From the NCBI RefSeq assembly GCF_003315245.1, contig NZ_QNRT01000001.1:1211457-1275456 (forward strand): a stretch of 64,000 nucleotides of DNA, written 5' to 3'. Below, piece after piece: positions 45,346 through 55,350 of this stretch. A program made the translations under genes and the position numbers. This DNA comes from Arenicella xantha. Its GTDB lineage: Bacteria > Pseudomonadota > Gammaproteobacteria > Arenicellales > Arenicellaceae. The notes beneath the pieces were generated by a model. It made no database searches. It saw only the letters and a program-made list of their open reading frames with translations, and was not told the origin of the DNA. The first letter of the stretch is position 1, and each line of letters opens with the position of its first letter.

Positions 45346-46764
45346 TTAATAGCGATAGTGATCTGACTTGTAAGGACCTTCAACACTGACATTAATGTAA
45401 TCAGCCTGATCCTTGGTCAACGTAGTTAGCTTGGCGCCAATTTTGTCCAGATGTAGGCGAGCCACTTTTTCATCTAGGTGCTTAGGCAAGATATATACAT
45501 CATTACCGTACTCGCCGCTCTTAGTCCAAAGTTCGATTTGTGCCAACGTCTGGTTAGTAAACGAATTCGACATAACAAAACTCGGATGTCCCGTTGCGCA
45601 ACCAAGGTTAACCAATCGACCGCGAGCCAATAAAATAATTCGCTTACCGTCAGGGAAAATTACATGGTCTACTTGATCCTTAATGTTTTCCCATTCGCAA
45701 TCGTCTAAACCAGCAACGTCAATTTCATTATCGAAGTGACCAATATTACAAACAATCGCTTGGTTCTTCATCGCTTCCATGTGCTCACGACGAATAATGT
45801 TGTAGTTACCAGTAGTCGTAACAAAAATATCCGCATCGGCAACCGCCTCTTCCAGGGTCACTACTTGGTACCCTTCCATCGCGGCTTGCAACGCACAAAT
45901 CGGATCAATTTCAGTCACCTTTACGATGGCACCAAGACCACGTAATGAGGCTGCAGAACCTTTGCCTACGTCACCATAACCACAAACTACGGCGGTTTTA
46001 CCAGCGATCATTACGTCCGTCGCACGCTTGATTGAATCAACCAAAGACTCACGACAGCCATATAAATTATCGAATTTAGACTTAGTAACCGAGTCGTTTA
46101 CATTGATGGCTGGGAATGGCAATGTGCCGTCCTTAACCATTTTATATAGACGCGCTACACCGGTAGTTGTTTCTTCTGTCACACCTTGCACACCAGCGAG
46201 TCGACGAGAATACCAAGTATTATCTTTGGCTAAGGTCTTCTTAATCGCCGCAAACAAAAAGGTTTCTTCTTCACTGCCCGGGTTGTTTAATACCGAAATA
46301 TCTTTTTCGGCTTTAGCACCTAAGATCAACAACATTGTGGCATCGCCACCGTCATCTAGAATCATATTCGGGCCAGTATCACCAGGCCAATCCATGATGC
46401 GGTGCGTGTAGTCCCAGTACTCTTCCAAAGTTTCGCCTTTAATGGCAAATACTGGAATATTTTGCGCCGCAATCGCTGCCGCCGCGTGGTCTTGCGTAGA
46501 ATAGATATTGCATGACGCCCAACGTACTTCGGCACCAAGGGCAACCAAGGTTTCGATCAGCACGGCGGTTTGAATAGTCATGTGCAAAGAACCGGTAATC
46601 TTAGCGCCTTTCAATGGCTGCTGAGTACGGAACTCTTCACGAACCGATACCAAGCCTGGCATTTCGGTTTCGGCAATTGCAATTTCCTTGCGGCCGAAAG
46701 CAGCAAGGTTAATATCTTTGACGTAATAGTCTACAAATTCGGGATTCGATGGATTTACACTCAT
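45346..46764 (-). CDS. ahcY: S-adenosylhomocysteine hydrolase
   Basis: 472 residues, full length. [20 protein letters not shown] is the NAD-binding motif, [12 protein letters not shown] and [20 protein letters not shown] conserved active-site segments, and the chain ends KSDHYRY as in the family. It cleaves S-adenosylhomocysteine to adenosine and homocysteine. First gene of the operon after an SAH riboswitch, preceded by AGGAGATG. Cytoplasmic. Confidence 0.96.
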   Translation of the reverse strand: MSVNPSNPEFVDYYVKDINLAAFGRKEIAIAETEMPGLVSVREEFRTQQPLKGAKITGSLHMTIQTAVLIETLVALGAEVRWASCNIYSTQDHAAAAIAAQNIPVFAIKGETLEEYWDYTHRIMDWPGDTGPNMILDDGGDATMLLILGAKAEKDISVLNNPGSEEETFLFAAIKKTLAKDNTWYSRRLAGVQGVTEETTTGVARLYKMVKDGTLPFPAINVNDSVTKSKFDNLYGCRESLVDSIKRATDVMIAGKTAVVCGYGDVGKGSAASLRGLGAIVKVTEIDPICALQAAMEGYQVVTLEEAVADADIFVTTTGNYNIIRREHMEAMKNQAIVCNIGHFDNEIDVAGLDDCEWENIKDQVDHVIFPDGKRIILLARGRLVNLGCATGHPSFVMSNSFTNQTLAQIELWTKSGEYGNDVYILPKHLDEKVARLHLDKIGAKLTTLTKDQADYINVSVEGPYKSDHYRY

Positions 46765-46807
46765 CTTTCATCTCCTGTTCTTAAATAAGAATTAAAGTTA
46801 ACGAAAA

Positions 46808-46922
46808 ATGAGCGTCGTTGCAGCTAGGCGCTAGACACTTAACTATTTAAAAAACAGCAGTACTAACGATGCTTGAGCCTGACGGGAAGGACCCGTTGCA
46901 ACGCTCCTCAAGCACTCGGCTG
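46808..46922 (-). promoter_or_regulatory. SAH riboswitch
   Basis: On the minus strand GAGGAGCGTTGCAACGGG is followed by CCCGTCAGGCTC and, after a variable loop, CAACGACGCTC, the conserved aptamer and pseudoknot parts. It lies 44 bp before the ahcY start. In known cases S-adenosylhomocysteine binding turns expression on, matching a methyl-cycle recycling operon. Confidence 0.93.
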
Positions 46923-46924
46923 CG

Positions 46925-46953
46925 ATTATAGACACGCTATTTGTGAATTTCCA
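46925..46953 (-). promoter_or_regulatory. Sigma-70 promoter for the methyl-cycle operon
   Basis: TATAAT at 46930-46925 with TGGAAA 17 bp upstream. It lies at the expected distance just upstream of the riboswitch. The upstream gene ends at 46965, leaving almost no space between them. Confidence 0.6.
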
Positions 46954-46964
46954 GTCAAAAACCG

Positions 46965-48401
46965 TTAATTCACTAGTGTTTTCACCGATTCAGATGATGG
47001 CCGTAACTGATCATAAATCGCCAATACGGATGCGTTCGGTAGTTTACCGTTTGGCTCACGCGGTAATTCATCGACTATATAGATAGGCCTAGGCACAAAC
47101 GCAGAATCTAATTGCTGTCGCAAAAAGGTCTGCAGCTGCGTTTTAGCGACGCCCGCTTTTAGACACACCAACGCAACCAAACGCGGCACTGCACGATCTT
47201 GCTGCGGAAAAAACACCACGCCATCACGCAAACCGTCAAAACGATTCAGCACCAAATTAACATCTCGCAACGAACCTCGTTTGCCAGCTATCTTGATTTG
47301 ATCACTGGCACGACCGACCAACTCAAACGTGTCTGCATCCAATAACGTTAATTGATCTTCTAGCATCACCGGCGCCGGCAAGTAGTCGGTGTCGACACGA
47401 GTGCAGCCAGATTCAAGCGAGATAAACTGAATATCAGAAAAACGCGTCCAACTATTAGTTTGTGACGGCCGACGGATTGACATAGACCCGACCTCGCTGC
47501 AACCATAAACTTCGCGCAGTTTACAGTCGAACACCTGCTCGGCAGCACATGCCAACGATTGGTCGAGGGGCGCAGTAGCACACAATATCAGCTCTACCGC
47601 CGGCACATCAGCAGCACTGGATTCCAGTGATGCCACTAATGCGCGCAGATGCACTGGCGTGGTAATTAACGTACGTGGCGCGGGCAGACTCGCTAAGGCT
47701 TGGCGTACATCATGAGGAAATAACGGACGCGCGTCCACCAAACAAGCGTTAGCAAACAACGGTAGTAATACCGAGGTTTCAAAGCCCCACATATGTTGTC
47801 CTGGCACAGTCGCTAAGTGATAAAAAACGTCTCGATTATTGGGCAACATATAGCGCGCATTGATTCGAGTACTCTCTTGCAAAGTGCGCCACGACTTGGG
47901 GTTTGGTTTGGACTCACCAGTGGAACCAGAAGTGAAGCTAATCGCCGCGAGATGATCCAGCGGCACGCTAGGAATAGCTTGATGACTCTCGTCGAGAGAC
48001 CAGTCACACTCCGCCACATTCATAGCATCGAGACTCGCATCTATATCGACAGCACCATCGTGAACCACCGCACAGCCGGCATAGCGCTGAGCTAGATTAA
48101 GCTGCGTCACGCCATTTTTATTTGCGGGCAATAAGCAGGTCTGCCGATTCACAATAGCAGCACTCAGAACCACCAAGAACAAATAGCGATTGTCACACAG
48201 GTTAATAACATGTTCAGCGCGCGGCATAACCGCGGCTAAACGTAGCACATGATTAAGAAACGCCGCATTCGACACAATAAGCGGCGCTCCGCTAAGCGCG
48301 CTCGACCCACTTACAGAACCCGTTAGCTGATTCAGCGGTTTGCTTAAGCACGCAACGGGCGCAGTTAGCTCCCGTTGGATTAACAGTGTTACATCACTCA
48401 T
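46965..48401 (-). CDS. AMP-dependent acid-CoA/ACP ligase for the aryl head group
   Basis: 478 residues of the ANL superfamily. ISFTSGSTGESKPNPKSW is the ATP-binding P-loop, REVYGCSEVGSM the A5 motif and ELPREPNGKLPN the C-terminal lysine motif (A10). It is shorter than many ligases (about 500-550). In xanthomonadin/aryl-polyene loci such ligases activate hydroxybenzoate and load it onto an ACP. Its neighbour 48442-48705 is an ACP on the same strand, 40 bp upstream. Confidence 0.88.
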   Translation of the reverse strand: MSDVTLLIQRELTAPVACLSKPLNQLTGSVSGSSALSGAPLIVSNAAFLNHVLRLAAVMPRAEHVINLCDNRYLFLVVLSAAIVNRQTCLLPANKNGVTQLNLAQRYAGCAVVHDGAVDIDASLDAMNVAECDWSLDESHQAIPSVPLDHLAAISFTSGSTGESKPNPKSWRTLQESTRINARYMLPNNRDVFYHLATVPGQHMWGFETSVLLPLFANACLVDARPLFPHDVRQALASLPAPRTLITTPVHLRALVASLESSAADVPAVELILCATAPLDQSLACAAEQVFDCKLREVYGCSEVGSMSIRRPSQTNSWTRFSDIQFISLESGCTRVDTDYLPAPVMLEDQLTLLDADTFELVGRASDQIKIAGKRGSLRDVNLVLNRFDGLRDGVVFFPQQDRAVPRLVALVCLKAGVAKTQLQTFLRQQLDSAFVPRPIYIVDELPREPNGKLPNASVLAIYDQLRPSSESVKTLVN

Positions 48402-48441
48402 GTCAGGTCATCGCATGAGGATCATGCCAAACTGAACAATT

Positions 48442-48705
48442 TTATGAGTGTGCTTCAATAAAGGCGTTTAAGCTACGCAAGGTAGCAAAGGCCTCTTTGG
48501 TACTTTCGTCTTCAGCCTTCATCTCGACACCGTGCTCTTGGGAAATTGCCAAGGCAATCTCCAGCGCATCAATCGAGTCTAATCCAAGCCCATCACCGAA
48601 CAATAATTCTTCGGGATCGATTTCATTCGGCTCAACATCTTCCAGATTCAGGACTTCTACAAGCAGTTCTGCGAGGGCTGCTTCAGCAGGAGTTTGAGTT
48701 GCCAT
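48442..48705 (-). CDS. Acyl carrier protein (first)
   Basis: 87 residues, acidic, four-helix. GLGLDSIDALE carries the phosphopantetheine Ser of the Asp-Ser motif. Together with the AMP ligase on the same strand it forms a loading pair. A divergent operon starts at 48998; 292 bp between them contain both promoters. Confidence 0.9.
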   Translation of the reverse strand: MATQTPAEAALAELLVEVLNLEDVEPNEIDPEELLFGDGLGLDSIDALEIALAISQEHGVEMKAEDESTKEAFATLRSLNAFIEAHS

Positions 48706-48997
48706 GGTCGGAATCTCCGTTCGGTTGTGTCTTTATTTTCAAAGGGCGAAAGTTTAAACTATTCGTTTAGAAAAGATAATAACAAGATACCAAAACAGCG
48801 TCGGCATAACCGATAGTTACACAAAAAAGACAACTGTCTAATTTTGACGCTATAGCACAATTTATGAGGGATGCCGGTGCTTCAAACCACTGCCTTTTAC
48901 GATGCCAATTGTGGTGTCGAAAACCCTTATTACTCGTTCTTTAGCACTCTCTGTCGGTTGTGCTTAGCATCGCGTGCTGTACCTTGTTATGTCATAA

Positions 48998-49969
48998 GTG
49001 AGCCATCGCATGCTACGAAATTACATTACCACGTCTGACCCCGAACGGCTGCTGTCAGCGCGTGATACCTTAGCTGTATTGCGATTCACCGCAAATCCGC
49101 CTCAGCCTGAATCAGTGATTGATACTCGAGTAGAGTTACTTTCTGAAATCGACGGCCTACCCAATTCTGCTTACGAAGTTTGGCAAATTGAATCAGGCTC
49201 AGTTGAGCACGGCAACGATCTTGGCTGCGCTTGGCGACGTTCTGCCGACTTGCAGTTCTGCAGCGTGTCGATGCCACTTCAACAAGGCGACGACTTTGAA
49301 GCCACAGCCTACGCCGTATACGATCAATTGCTCAGCTTCATCAATGCCTCGCCACACCCTGAATTAGTGCGCTTTTGGAATTACATTCCCAACATTAATG
49401 TGGGCGCTGGCGACAGTGAAAATTATAAACGGTTCTGCGCTGGACGGCTTCGGGCCTTCACTAAACATCAATTAGATGATTTGCAGTTTCCGGCCGCCTC
49501 GGCGGTTGGCCACTACCGCGATGGAATTACCGTTTATGCCTTAACCACCGCAACTAGTGCCGAGCATCATGCTAACCCGCGCCAAGTCGACGCGTTCAAA
49601 TACCCTCGCCAATATGGGCTCAGCAGCCCATCGTTTGCGCGCGCCACGACCCTCGAGTTAGGCGAACAACGCCTCTGTTTTATCTCTGGAACCGCCAGTA
49701 TTTTGGGTCATAGCTCAGTGCATCAAGACGATCTACGTCTGCAGCTTTACACCACTAACGACAATATTTTGTACTTATTAAAAGAAACCTCGTTCAAGCG
49801 TAGCCAAGTGCGAACCTTACGAGTGTACTTGCGTAATAAGTCAGACTTTGAAGAGTGCAATCGCATCGTCAAAGAATTGTTCCCAGACACCGAAGTACTG
49901 TTTACCCATGCCGATATCTGTCGTTCAGATCTATTGGTGGAAATAGAGTGCTTTTGCGTTGCTAGCTAA
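48998..49969 (+). CDS. xanB2: Chorismatase, XanB2/FkbO-like
   Basis: 323 residues. VRFWNYIPNIN, GHYRDGITVYALTTA, YPRQYGLSSPSFARAT and FISGTASILGHSSVH match XanB2 and related chorismatases that cleave chorismate to hydroxybenzoate (3- or 4-HBA) and pyruvate. The product would be the head group of an aryl-polyene pigment. First gene of the plus-strand operon. Which isomer is formed cannot be told from sequence alone. Confidence 0.85.
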   Translation: MSHRMLRNYITTSDPERLLSARDTLAVLRFTANPPQPESVIDTRVELLSEIDGLPNSAYEVWQIESGSVEHGNDLGCAWRRSADLQFCSVSMPLQQGDDFEATAYAVYDQLLSFINASPHPELVRFWNYIPNINVGAGDSENYKRFCAGRLRAFTKHQLDDLQFPAASAVGHYRDGITVYALTTATSAEHHANPRQVDAFKYPRQYGLSSPSFARATTLELGEQRLCFISGTASILGHSSVHQDDLRLQLYTTNDNILYLLKETSFKRSQVRTLRVYLRNKSDFEECNRIVKELFPDTEVLFTHADICRSDLLVEIECFCVAS

Positions 49970-49981
49970 TCACCACGCGCA

Positions 49982-50770
49982 ATGCTGTTAATCGTGCCAG
50001 CGCTGTCAGTCAATCATGCTTGGCGAATTTTGGCCGCCGGAATTTGCTATATCTTATTTGCGATTGGCGCACTATTGCCCGGCATCTACATATTTTGCTT
50101 AGCATTATTGCCAATCGACCAAGCCGCTAAGCAACGGCGTGTTCGCAACGTTATACAGTCGCTGTGCCGCTTCTACGTTCAATTGATTCAAGCATCAGGG
50201 TTGATGAGTTACTCACTGGAAGGTGAACGACCTACTGCCATTAGCGGGCATTTGGTGATCTCAAATCACACCATGCTAATAGACGCTCTATTTGTTTTAG
50301 CGTACGTCGAAAACTTATGCTGTGTAGTAAAAGCCTCCTTGTGTCACAACCCATTTACCTACCTACCGATTAAATCTGCAGGCTATATCTCTAACGGCGA
50401 TCCTGCCCTAGTGGAACGCGCGGCCGAGAAAATAGCGCAAGGCGAAAACATTCTCATATTCCCCGAAGGAACACGTAACCAATACGACCTGCAATTGGAT
50501 TTTAAACGTGGAGCCGCCAATATCGCCGTTCTCAGCAATGCACCGATTTTGCCAATCGTGCTGTGCTGTATGCCTCGCGCTCTGGGTAAAGGTCAAAAAT
50601 GGTATGAAATTCCAAAGGATAAATCTAAGATCATTATGCAGTTTCATTCAGTGCTGCAGATTGCGCAATGCATCGACACCGCAGAGCCGCGCACACGACA
50701 ATACCGTAAGCTTACCGAGTGGCTGCGCGACTACTATTATAAGGCGGTTTCGGCAGTGGTCGGTAGTTAG
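49982..50770 (+). CDS. PlsC-like acyltransferase
   Basis: 262 residues with an N-terminal hydrophobic segment. The acyltransferase motifs are visible as SNHTMLID (HxxxxD) and FPEGTRNQ. In aryl-polyene/xanthomonadin loci such an enzyme esterifies the polyene to a lipid or sugar carrier. It starts 12 bp after the chorismatase. A housekeeping 1-acylglycerol-phosphate acyltransferase is the alternative, but the context is specific. Confidence 0.85.
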   Translation: MLLIVPALSVNHAWRILAAGICYILFAIGALLPGIYIFCLALLPIDQAAKQRRVRNVIQSLCRFYVQLIQASGLMSYSLEGERPTAISGHLVISNHTMLIDALFVLAYVENLCCVVKASLCHNPFTYLPIKSAGYISNGDPALVERAAEKIAQGENILIFPEGTRNQYDLQLDFKRGAANIAVLSNAPILPIVLCCMPRALGKGQKWYEIPKDKSKIIMQFHSVLQIAQCIDTAEPRTRQYRKLTEWLRDYYYKAVSAVVGS

Positions 50771-50822
50771 CCAGTTAGTGCTATAATCCGCCGCCTAATA
50801 AGGCTTACATAATTGCAAACGT

Positions 50823-51065
50823 ATGGCACATACTAAACAAGAAATTCTAGATCACATTAACGGCGTGTTGGTTGATCTATTTGAAATTGAAGAAGAAAAA
50901 CTCGTTCCTGAAGCAAAACTCTATGACGATCTCGATATTGATAGCATTGACACTATTGACCTATTAATCGAGCTAAAGAAATTTGTTGGGCGCGACATTG
51001 ATGCCGACGCCTTTATTGATGCGCGTACCATCGGTGAAGTGGCTGACGTCATTCACAAAATGTAA
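50823..51065 (+). CDS. Acyl carrier protein (second)
   Basis: 80 residues, acidic, with LDIDSIDTIDLLIELKK, the phosphopantetheine attachment Ser in the Asp-Ser-Ile-Asp motif. Aryl-polyene clusters commonly carry two ACPs, one per strand or operon. It starts about 50 bp after the acyltransferase. Confidence 0.93.
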   Translation: MAHTKQEILDHINGVLVDLFEIEEEKLVPEAKLYDDLDIDSIDTIDLLIELKKFVGRDIDADAFIDARTIGEVADVIHKM

Positions 51066-51071
51066 TTAGCC

Positions 51072-51497
51072 ATGCTGAGCACCAAGCTAGACATGGAGGT
51101 ACCATTTTTCGACGTGGATGCCTATCGAATCGTGTGGCACGGCAACTACCCCAAGTATTTTGAAATTGCTCGCTGCCAACTACTCGAAGAAATTGGTTAC
51201 CCGTATCAGCGAATGGAAGAATCAGGTTATTTTTTCCCGGTCATTGATATGCACATACGGTATGTTAAACCTATCGTGTTCAAGCAACGGATTCAGGTCA
51301 AAGCCACACTCAAGCAATGGGAAAACAAGCTGGTTATAGACTATCTAATTACTGACCAAGTTTCCGGTGACCGATTAACCAAGGGGCAAACTCAGCAAGT
51401 CGCGGTGCTTATGCCAGACAACATTACCCAATTCCAAAGTCCACGCGAGTTCATCGAACATATCGAGAGTCGCTTGCCCGCCACACCAACGTCATGA
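51072..51497 (+). CDS. Hotdog-fold thioesterase (4-hydroxybenzoyl-CoA thioesterase-like)
   Basis: 141 residues, single hotdog. VPFFDVDAYRIVWHGNYPKYFEIAR holds the catalytic Asp of 4HBT-type thioesterases, followed by IDMHIRYVKPI. Probably releases or transfers the polyene acyl chain from its ACP. Overlaps the LolA-like gene by 4 bp (ATGA), so the two are tightly coupled. Confidence 0.88.
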   Translation: MLSTKLDMEVPFFDVDAYRIVWHGNYPKYFEIARCQLLEEIGYPYQRMEESGYFFPVIDMHIRYVKPIVFKQRIQVKATLKQWENKLVIDYLITDQVSGDRLTKGQTQQVAVLMPDNITQFQSPREFIEHIESRLPATPTS

Positions 51498-52147
51498 TGT
51501 GCTCAATCCGAACCGCATTATTAATAGTGTTATTGCCTATCGGCTTACCGGTGCAAGCCAACTCCATTGAAACCAGTCAAGACGTGCCGTTACCACTATC
51601 CAATCAAACCTGTAGCTTTGCTGGCCATTTTAGCCAACAACGTTTACTTAGCGGCATACCAACACCACTTGAATCCGCTGGCTATTTCTACTTCCACTGC
51701 GAGCATGGTGTGGTGTGGTCGACCGCTGCACCGATCGCTGAAGCATTGGTGCTGCAAAAAGGCGGTGCTGGATATATTGTTAAAGATAACACCTTTCAAA
51801 AACTAAGCTCACGCCAGCACAAATTTCTCGGCGATTTACTCAACAGCTTAATGGCTGGCGAGCAAGACGAACTTAGCAAGCGGTTCACAATAGCGCTCTT
51901 ACCGGACGCTTCAGTGTATCGACTCACGCCCAAACAACGCTCCTTACAACGCGGCATTTCACATATCGACCTCAAGCTGAACGTCGAACTTGCGACTGTG
52001 CAACTAACAATTGTAGACCGCAACCAGCAACACACCATTATAGAATCGACTCAGGATACGCAGTTTAACAACGATCAAGAGCCTGTCGAGGCCTGTGCGT
52101 CGGTCGAGAGTCTACGCCTCGCTATTTGCCAACTATTGGATAAATAG
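51494..52147 (+). CDS. LolA-like periplasmic carrier
   Basis: 217 residues. A signal peptide (about 1-22) precedes GHFSQQRLLSGIPTPLESAGYFYF, a pattern typical of LolA/LolB-fold outer-membrane lipoprotein carriers. In aryl-polyene clusters this protein carries the lipid-linked polyene across the periplasm to the outer membrane. Translationally coupled to the thioesterase and followed by the MMPL exporter after 4 bp. Confidence 0.82.
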   Translation: MMCSIRTALLIVLLPIGLPVQANSIETSQDVPLPLSNQTCSFAGHFSQQRLLSGIPTPLESAGYFYFHCEHGVVWSTAAPIAEALVLQKGGAGYIVKDNTFQKLSSRQHKFLGDLLNSLMAGEQDELSKRFTIALLPDASVYRLTPKQRSLQRGISHIDLKLNVELATVQLTIVDRNQQHTIIESTQDTQFNNDQEPVEACASVESLRLAICQLLDK

Positions 52148-52151
52148 CAGC

Positions 52152-54470
52152 ATGTTCATGCGCATCGCCCGAATTCTGTTCATTGTGTTAGTGATTGCCA
52201 GTATCGTGTTGGCGTTACGCCTAGGTACCGCGATACAGATCGACACCGATCTTGCAGACATCTCGCCAGGGAGTCAACACAGCTCGCAGACTCGAGCCGC
52301 CATTGATGCACTGCAAGACAATATCCAACAGCGCATTATCTTATTGGTGTCTGGCCCCGAAGACGCCGCGTACCAAGCGGATGACGACTTACGTCAAGCA
52401 TTGAGTCAGGTAAGCAATCTGACCGTGCATGCCTCGCCCGAACAACGATCTGAACAAATGATCGAACAGCTAACGCCGTATCGATTCAGCCTGTTGACGG
52501 TTAATCAGCAAGCTTCACTGACAGACATGAACGCCGATGAAATAGCCAACAGCGCCTACGCGGCAATGCTTGGTTTATCTGGCCAAGTTCGCGTATTGCC
52601 ATTCACACTCGACCCGCTGGGTATTCATTCCGATACGCTACTACAACTCGCACCTAGCAACCCAAGCCACGAACAAGACAACTCGGTAGCGCTGCCGATT
52701 CAGCTATCGATTACTCAGGGCGCGCTCAATATGAATGCGCAAAAGGCATTGAGCCAACAGCTTGACGAACTCATCGAACTGACTGAAACGTCACACAACG
52801 TGTCGATTGACCGCTCTGGCATATTCTTTTTCGCCGCTCAGGCCGCCAGCAGCTCTAAGCAAGACATAAGCATGATCAGCACCGGCTCTACAATCGGCGT
52901 CATTCTGTTGCTACTACTCGTGTTCCGAAGCTTACGGGCGTTACTGTTACCGATAGCATCGATTGCGCTGGGAGTGGGCTTCGCGTTCATTCTAACGCAC
53001 ACCGTATACGGTAAAGTCCATGTGCTGACCATTGTGTTCGGTGCGAGCCTAATCGGCATTGTAATTGACTATTCACTGCACTACTTTTATCACGGCGCGA
53101 GCCACGCCAACACGCCAAGCAACCACACCGACCAAAGCAACGAAAAACAGGCCTTACTAAGAGCATTAGCATTGAGCTTGTTAACGTCGATTATTGGCTA
53201 TGCGGCACTGAGCTTCTCCAGCCTGCAAGCCCTGCAAAAAGTCGCGGTATTTTCCTGCGCTGGTTTGTTTATGGCCTGGCTCAGTGTGGTGTGTTTAGGT
53301 GATTGGGCCTTGCGTAAACCATTGAGTGTTGAGCAACGCGTATTTCCCGCGTTGCTCGCGTTGATCTCAAGTGCTTTAAGACAAATAAGTAAGCGCTGTT
53401 GGGCGACCCTAGCCTTAGCCACACTTATTGCAGGCATATCGGTCGCGGCGCTATTACAGCCATTCGACGACGATCCTCGAGTGTTTTTCAAAGCCCCAAC
53501 CGACATGCTCAACAGCGAACGACGAGTAGCGGAAGTTGCAAGTGACTACGAACCCGGCCAGTACATTATTTTACGCGGCCAAAACACCGAAGAAGTGTAC
53601 CAACGTCACGCACTATTTCTAAACAAGATCAACCAGAGTAAAACACTACACGCTGAACAATTCACCAGCCTAATGAACTGGATACCAAGTCAGGCCAGCC
53701 AAGACGCGATCTACCAATTGCAGGAAAAACTCTATACCACCGGTGGTGCGGCTGACCAATTGCTTATGCAACTCGGCCAAGCCGAAGGTGCCACCGCGCT
53801 GACGCAAGAGTACCTCGCGGCCAAACAACGTCGACTGCTACCGTCTACGCTAATTGGCTTGCTCGGCGATGCGATGCCGCCGCTTTGGTTTGTTGAGCCC
53901 AACAATATTGTTAGCTTTGTATTAATCCAGAAAGGGGTTAATGCGAATGCGCTTGACGCACTGCTGACCGATATCGATGGCATCGAATACGTTAATACCT
54001 TGGTTCGCACCGAGCAGGCGCTCAGCACACAGCGCCAGTCCGCCTTAGAATTGTTGTTGTTGGCGTACCTCTTGGTAGCGGCACTTATGGTATTGCGATT
54101 TCGACAAGTGAAGGCATTGTGGCTGGTGTTGATTCCCGCTAGCGCGACCTCGGCACTCTTTATTGCGAGCGCGGTATTCGGCTTTGCACTCAATTTATTC
54201 CACGTTATGGCGCTGTTTTTGGTGCTCGGCTTCGGTATGGATTATGCTATCTTCGTACATGAATTGAAGCAACGTGTCGCCATTACTTTACAAGCGATCC
54301 TGCTATCGGCACTAACCAGTTTGCTATCTTTTGGCCTACTTGGTTTAAGTGCAATTCCAGTGGTAGCGAGTTTCGGTATTACTTTATTGATTGGCAACTT
54401 TTTTAACCTGTTTGGTGCGCTGGTATATGCTCGCACTCAAACCTCCCCGACAACCCCTCAAACAACCTAA
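52152..54470 (+). CDS. MMPL/RND-superfamily lipid exporter
   Basis: 772 residues with twelve membrane helices in two repeats and two large periplasmic loops. LTIVFGASLIGIVIDYSLHYFYH and the repeat-end motif HVMALFLVLGFGMDYAIFVHELK carry the Gly-x-x-x-Asp-Tyr pattern of MMPL transporters. ATG 52152 is chosen; the upstream frame overlaps LolA. Exports the polyene lipid from the inner membrane. Start codon context is weak. Confidence 0.9.
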   Translation: MFMRIARILFIVLVIASIVLALRLGTAIQIDTDLADISPGSQHSSQTRAAIDALQDNIQQRIILLVSGPEDAAYQADDDLRQALSQVSNLTVHASPEQRSEQMIEQLTPYRFSLLTVNQQASLTDMNADEIANSAYAAMLGLSGQVRVLPFTLDPLGIHSDTLLQLAPSNPSHEQDNSVALPIQLSITQGALNMNAQKALSQQLDELIELTETSHNVSIDRSGIFFFAAQAASSSKQDISMISTGSTIGVILLLLLVFRSLRALLLPIASIALGVGFAFILTHTVYGKVHVLTIVFGASLIGIVIDYSLHYFYHGASHANTPSNHTDQSNEKQALLRALALSLLTSIIGYAALSFSSLQALQKVAVFSCAGLFMAWLSVVCLGDWALRKPLSVEQRVFPALLALISSALRQISKRCWATLALATLIAGISVAALLQPFDDDPRVFFKAPTDMLNSERRVAEVASDYEPGQYIILRGQNTEEVYQRHALFLNKINQSKTLHAEQFTSLMNWIPSQASQDAIYQLQEKLYTTGGAADQLLMQLGQAEGATALTQEYLAAKQRRLLPSTLIGLLGDAMPPLWFVEPNNIVSFVLIQKGVNANALDALLTDIDGIEYVNTLVRTEQALSTQRQSALELLLLAYLLVAALMVLRFRQVKALWLVLIPASATSALFIASAVFGFALNLFHVMALFLVLGFGMDYAIFVHELKQRVAITLQAILLSALTSLLSFGLLGLSAIPVVASFGITLLIGNFFNLFGALVYARTQTSPTTPQTT

Positions 54471-54510
54471 AGTACGCTATTTTGGCGCACGTAGACACAA
54501 GCACATAAAC

Positions 54511-55239
54511 ATGAGTAATCGACGAGTATTAGTCACCGGCGCTAGTCGTGGAATTGGTGCCGCCACCGCCATTGAGCTAGCGCGGCAAGGCTTCGACATA
54601 ACAGTAAACTATCACAGCAATCAAGCCGCGGCCGATGCGATTGTAAAGACCATTGAAGAGCATGGTATAGCAGCTAAGGCACTACAGTTCGACATCGGCG
54701 ATCGTGCTCAAGTGCGGGAAATTTTAGAGTCCGACGTCGAACAGAATGGCGCCTACTATGGTGTTGTCTGCAACGCCGGCATTGCCCATGACGCGGCATT
54801 CCCTGCGCTCCAAGACGAACAATGGGATTCTGTAATACATACCAACTTAGACGGCTTTTACAACGTACTGCAGCCGTTGATTATGCCAATGATTCGGCTT
54901 CGTAGCGGCGGGCGCATCGTGACTTTGTCGTCGGTGTCTGGACTAATCGGTAATCGCGGCCAAGTTAACTACAGTGCTGCGAAAGCCGGCATTATTGGTG
55001 CAACCAAAGCTTTAGCCGTTGAATTAGCCAAACGTAAAATCACTGTGAACTGTGTCGCACCCGGGGTTATCGAAACCGACATGACAGAAAATATTCATGC
55101 CGACGAAGCTAAAAAGATGATACCCATGGGCCGATTCGGCCAAGTCGAAGATATTGCGGCTGCGGTGGCCTATTTAATGTCAGATTCAGCCGGCTATGTG
55201 ACGCGCCAAGTAATCAGCGTAAACGGCGGCATGTGCTGA
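54511..55239 (+). CDS. 3-Oxoacyl-ACP reductase (FabG-like, SDR)
   Basis: 242 residues, classical short-chain dehydrogenase. VLVTGASRGIGAATA is the NADPH loop, VCNAGIAHDA the NAG motif, SSVSGLIGNRGQVNYSAAKAG the Ser-Tyr-Lys catalytic set, and VAPGVIETDM follows. Likely reduces polyene beta-keto intermediates. In-frame upstream sequence overlaps the exporter, so ATG 54511 is chosen. Confidence 0.93.
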   Translation: MSNRRVLVTGASRGIGAATAIELARQGFDITVNYHSNQAAADAIVKTIEEHGIAAKALQFDIGDRAQVREILESDVEQNGAYYGVVCNAGIAHDAAFPALQDEQWDSVIHTNLDGFYNVLQPLIMPMIRLRSGGRIVTLSSVSGLIGNRGQVNYSAAKAGIIGATKALAVELAKRKITVNCVAPGVIETDMTENIHADEAKKMIPMGRFGQVEDIAAAVAYLMSDSAGYVTRQVISVNGGMC

Positions 55240-55350
55240 GCCGAATTAGTTCAAATGAACAGCACGGCTAACCGGCTAGTCAATTTTGCTAGGTTTGCCC
55301 GGCCCATTTGATTGCCTATAATAGCGCCATGATTACCATCCAAACCTCTC

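Noticed and set aside
46925-46958. TTGACT at 46953-46958 as the -35 box of the ahcY promoter
   Set aside because: Spacing to TATAAT would be 22 bp; TGGAAA at 17 bp spacing is more plausible.
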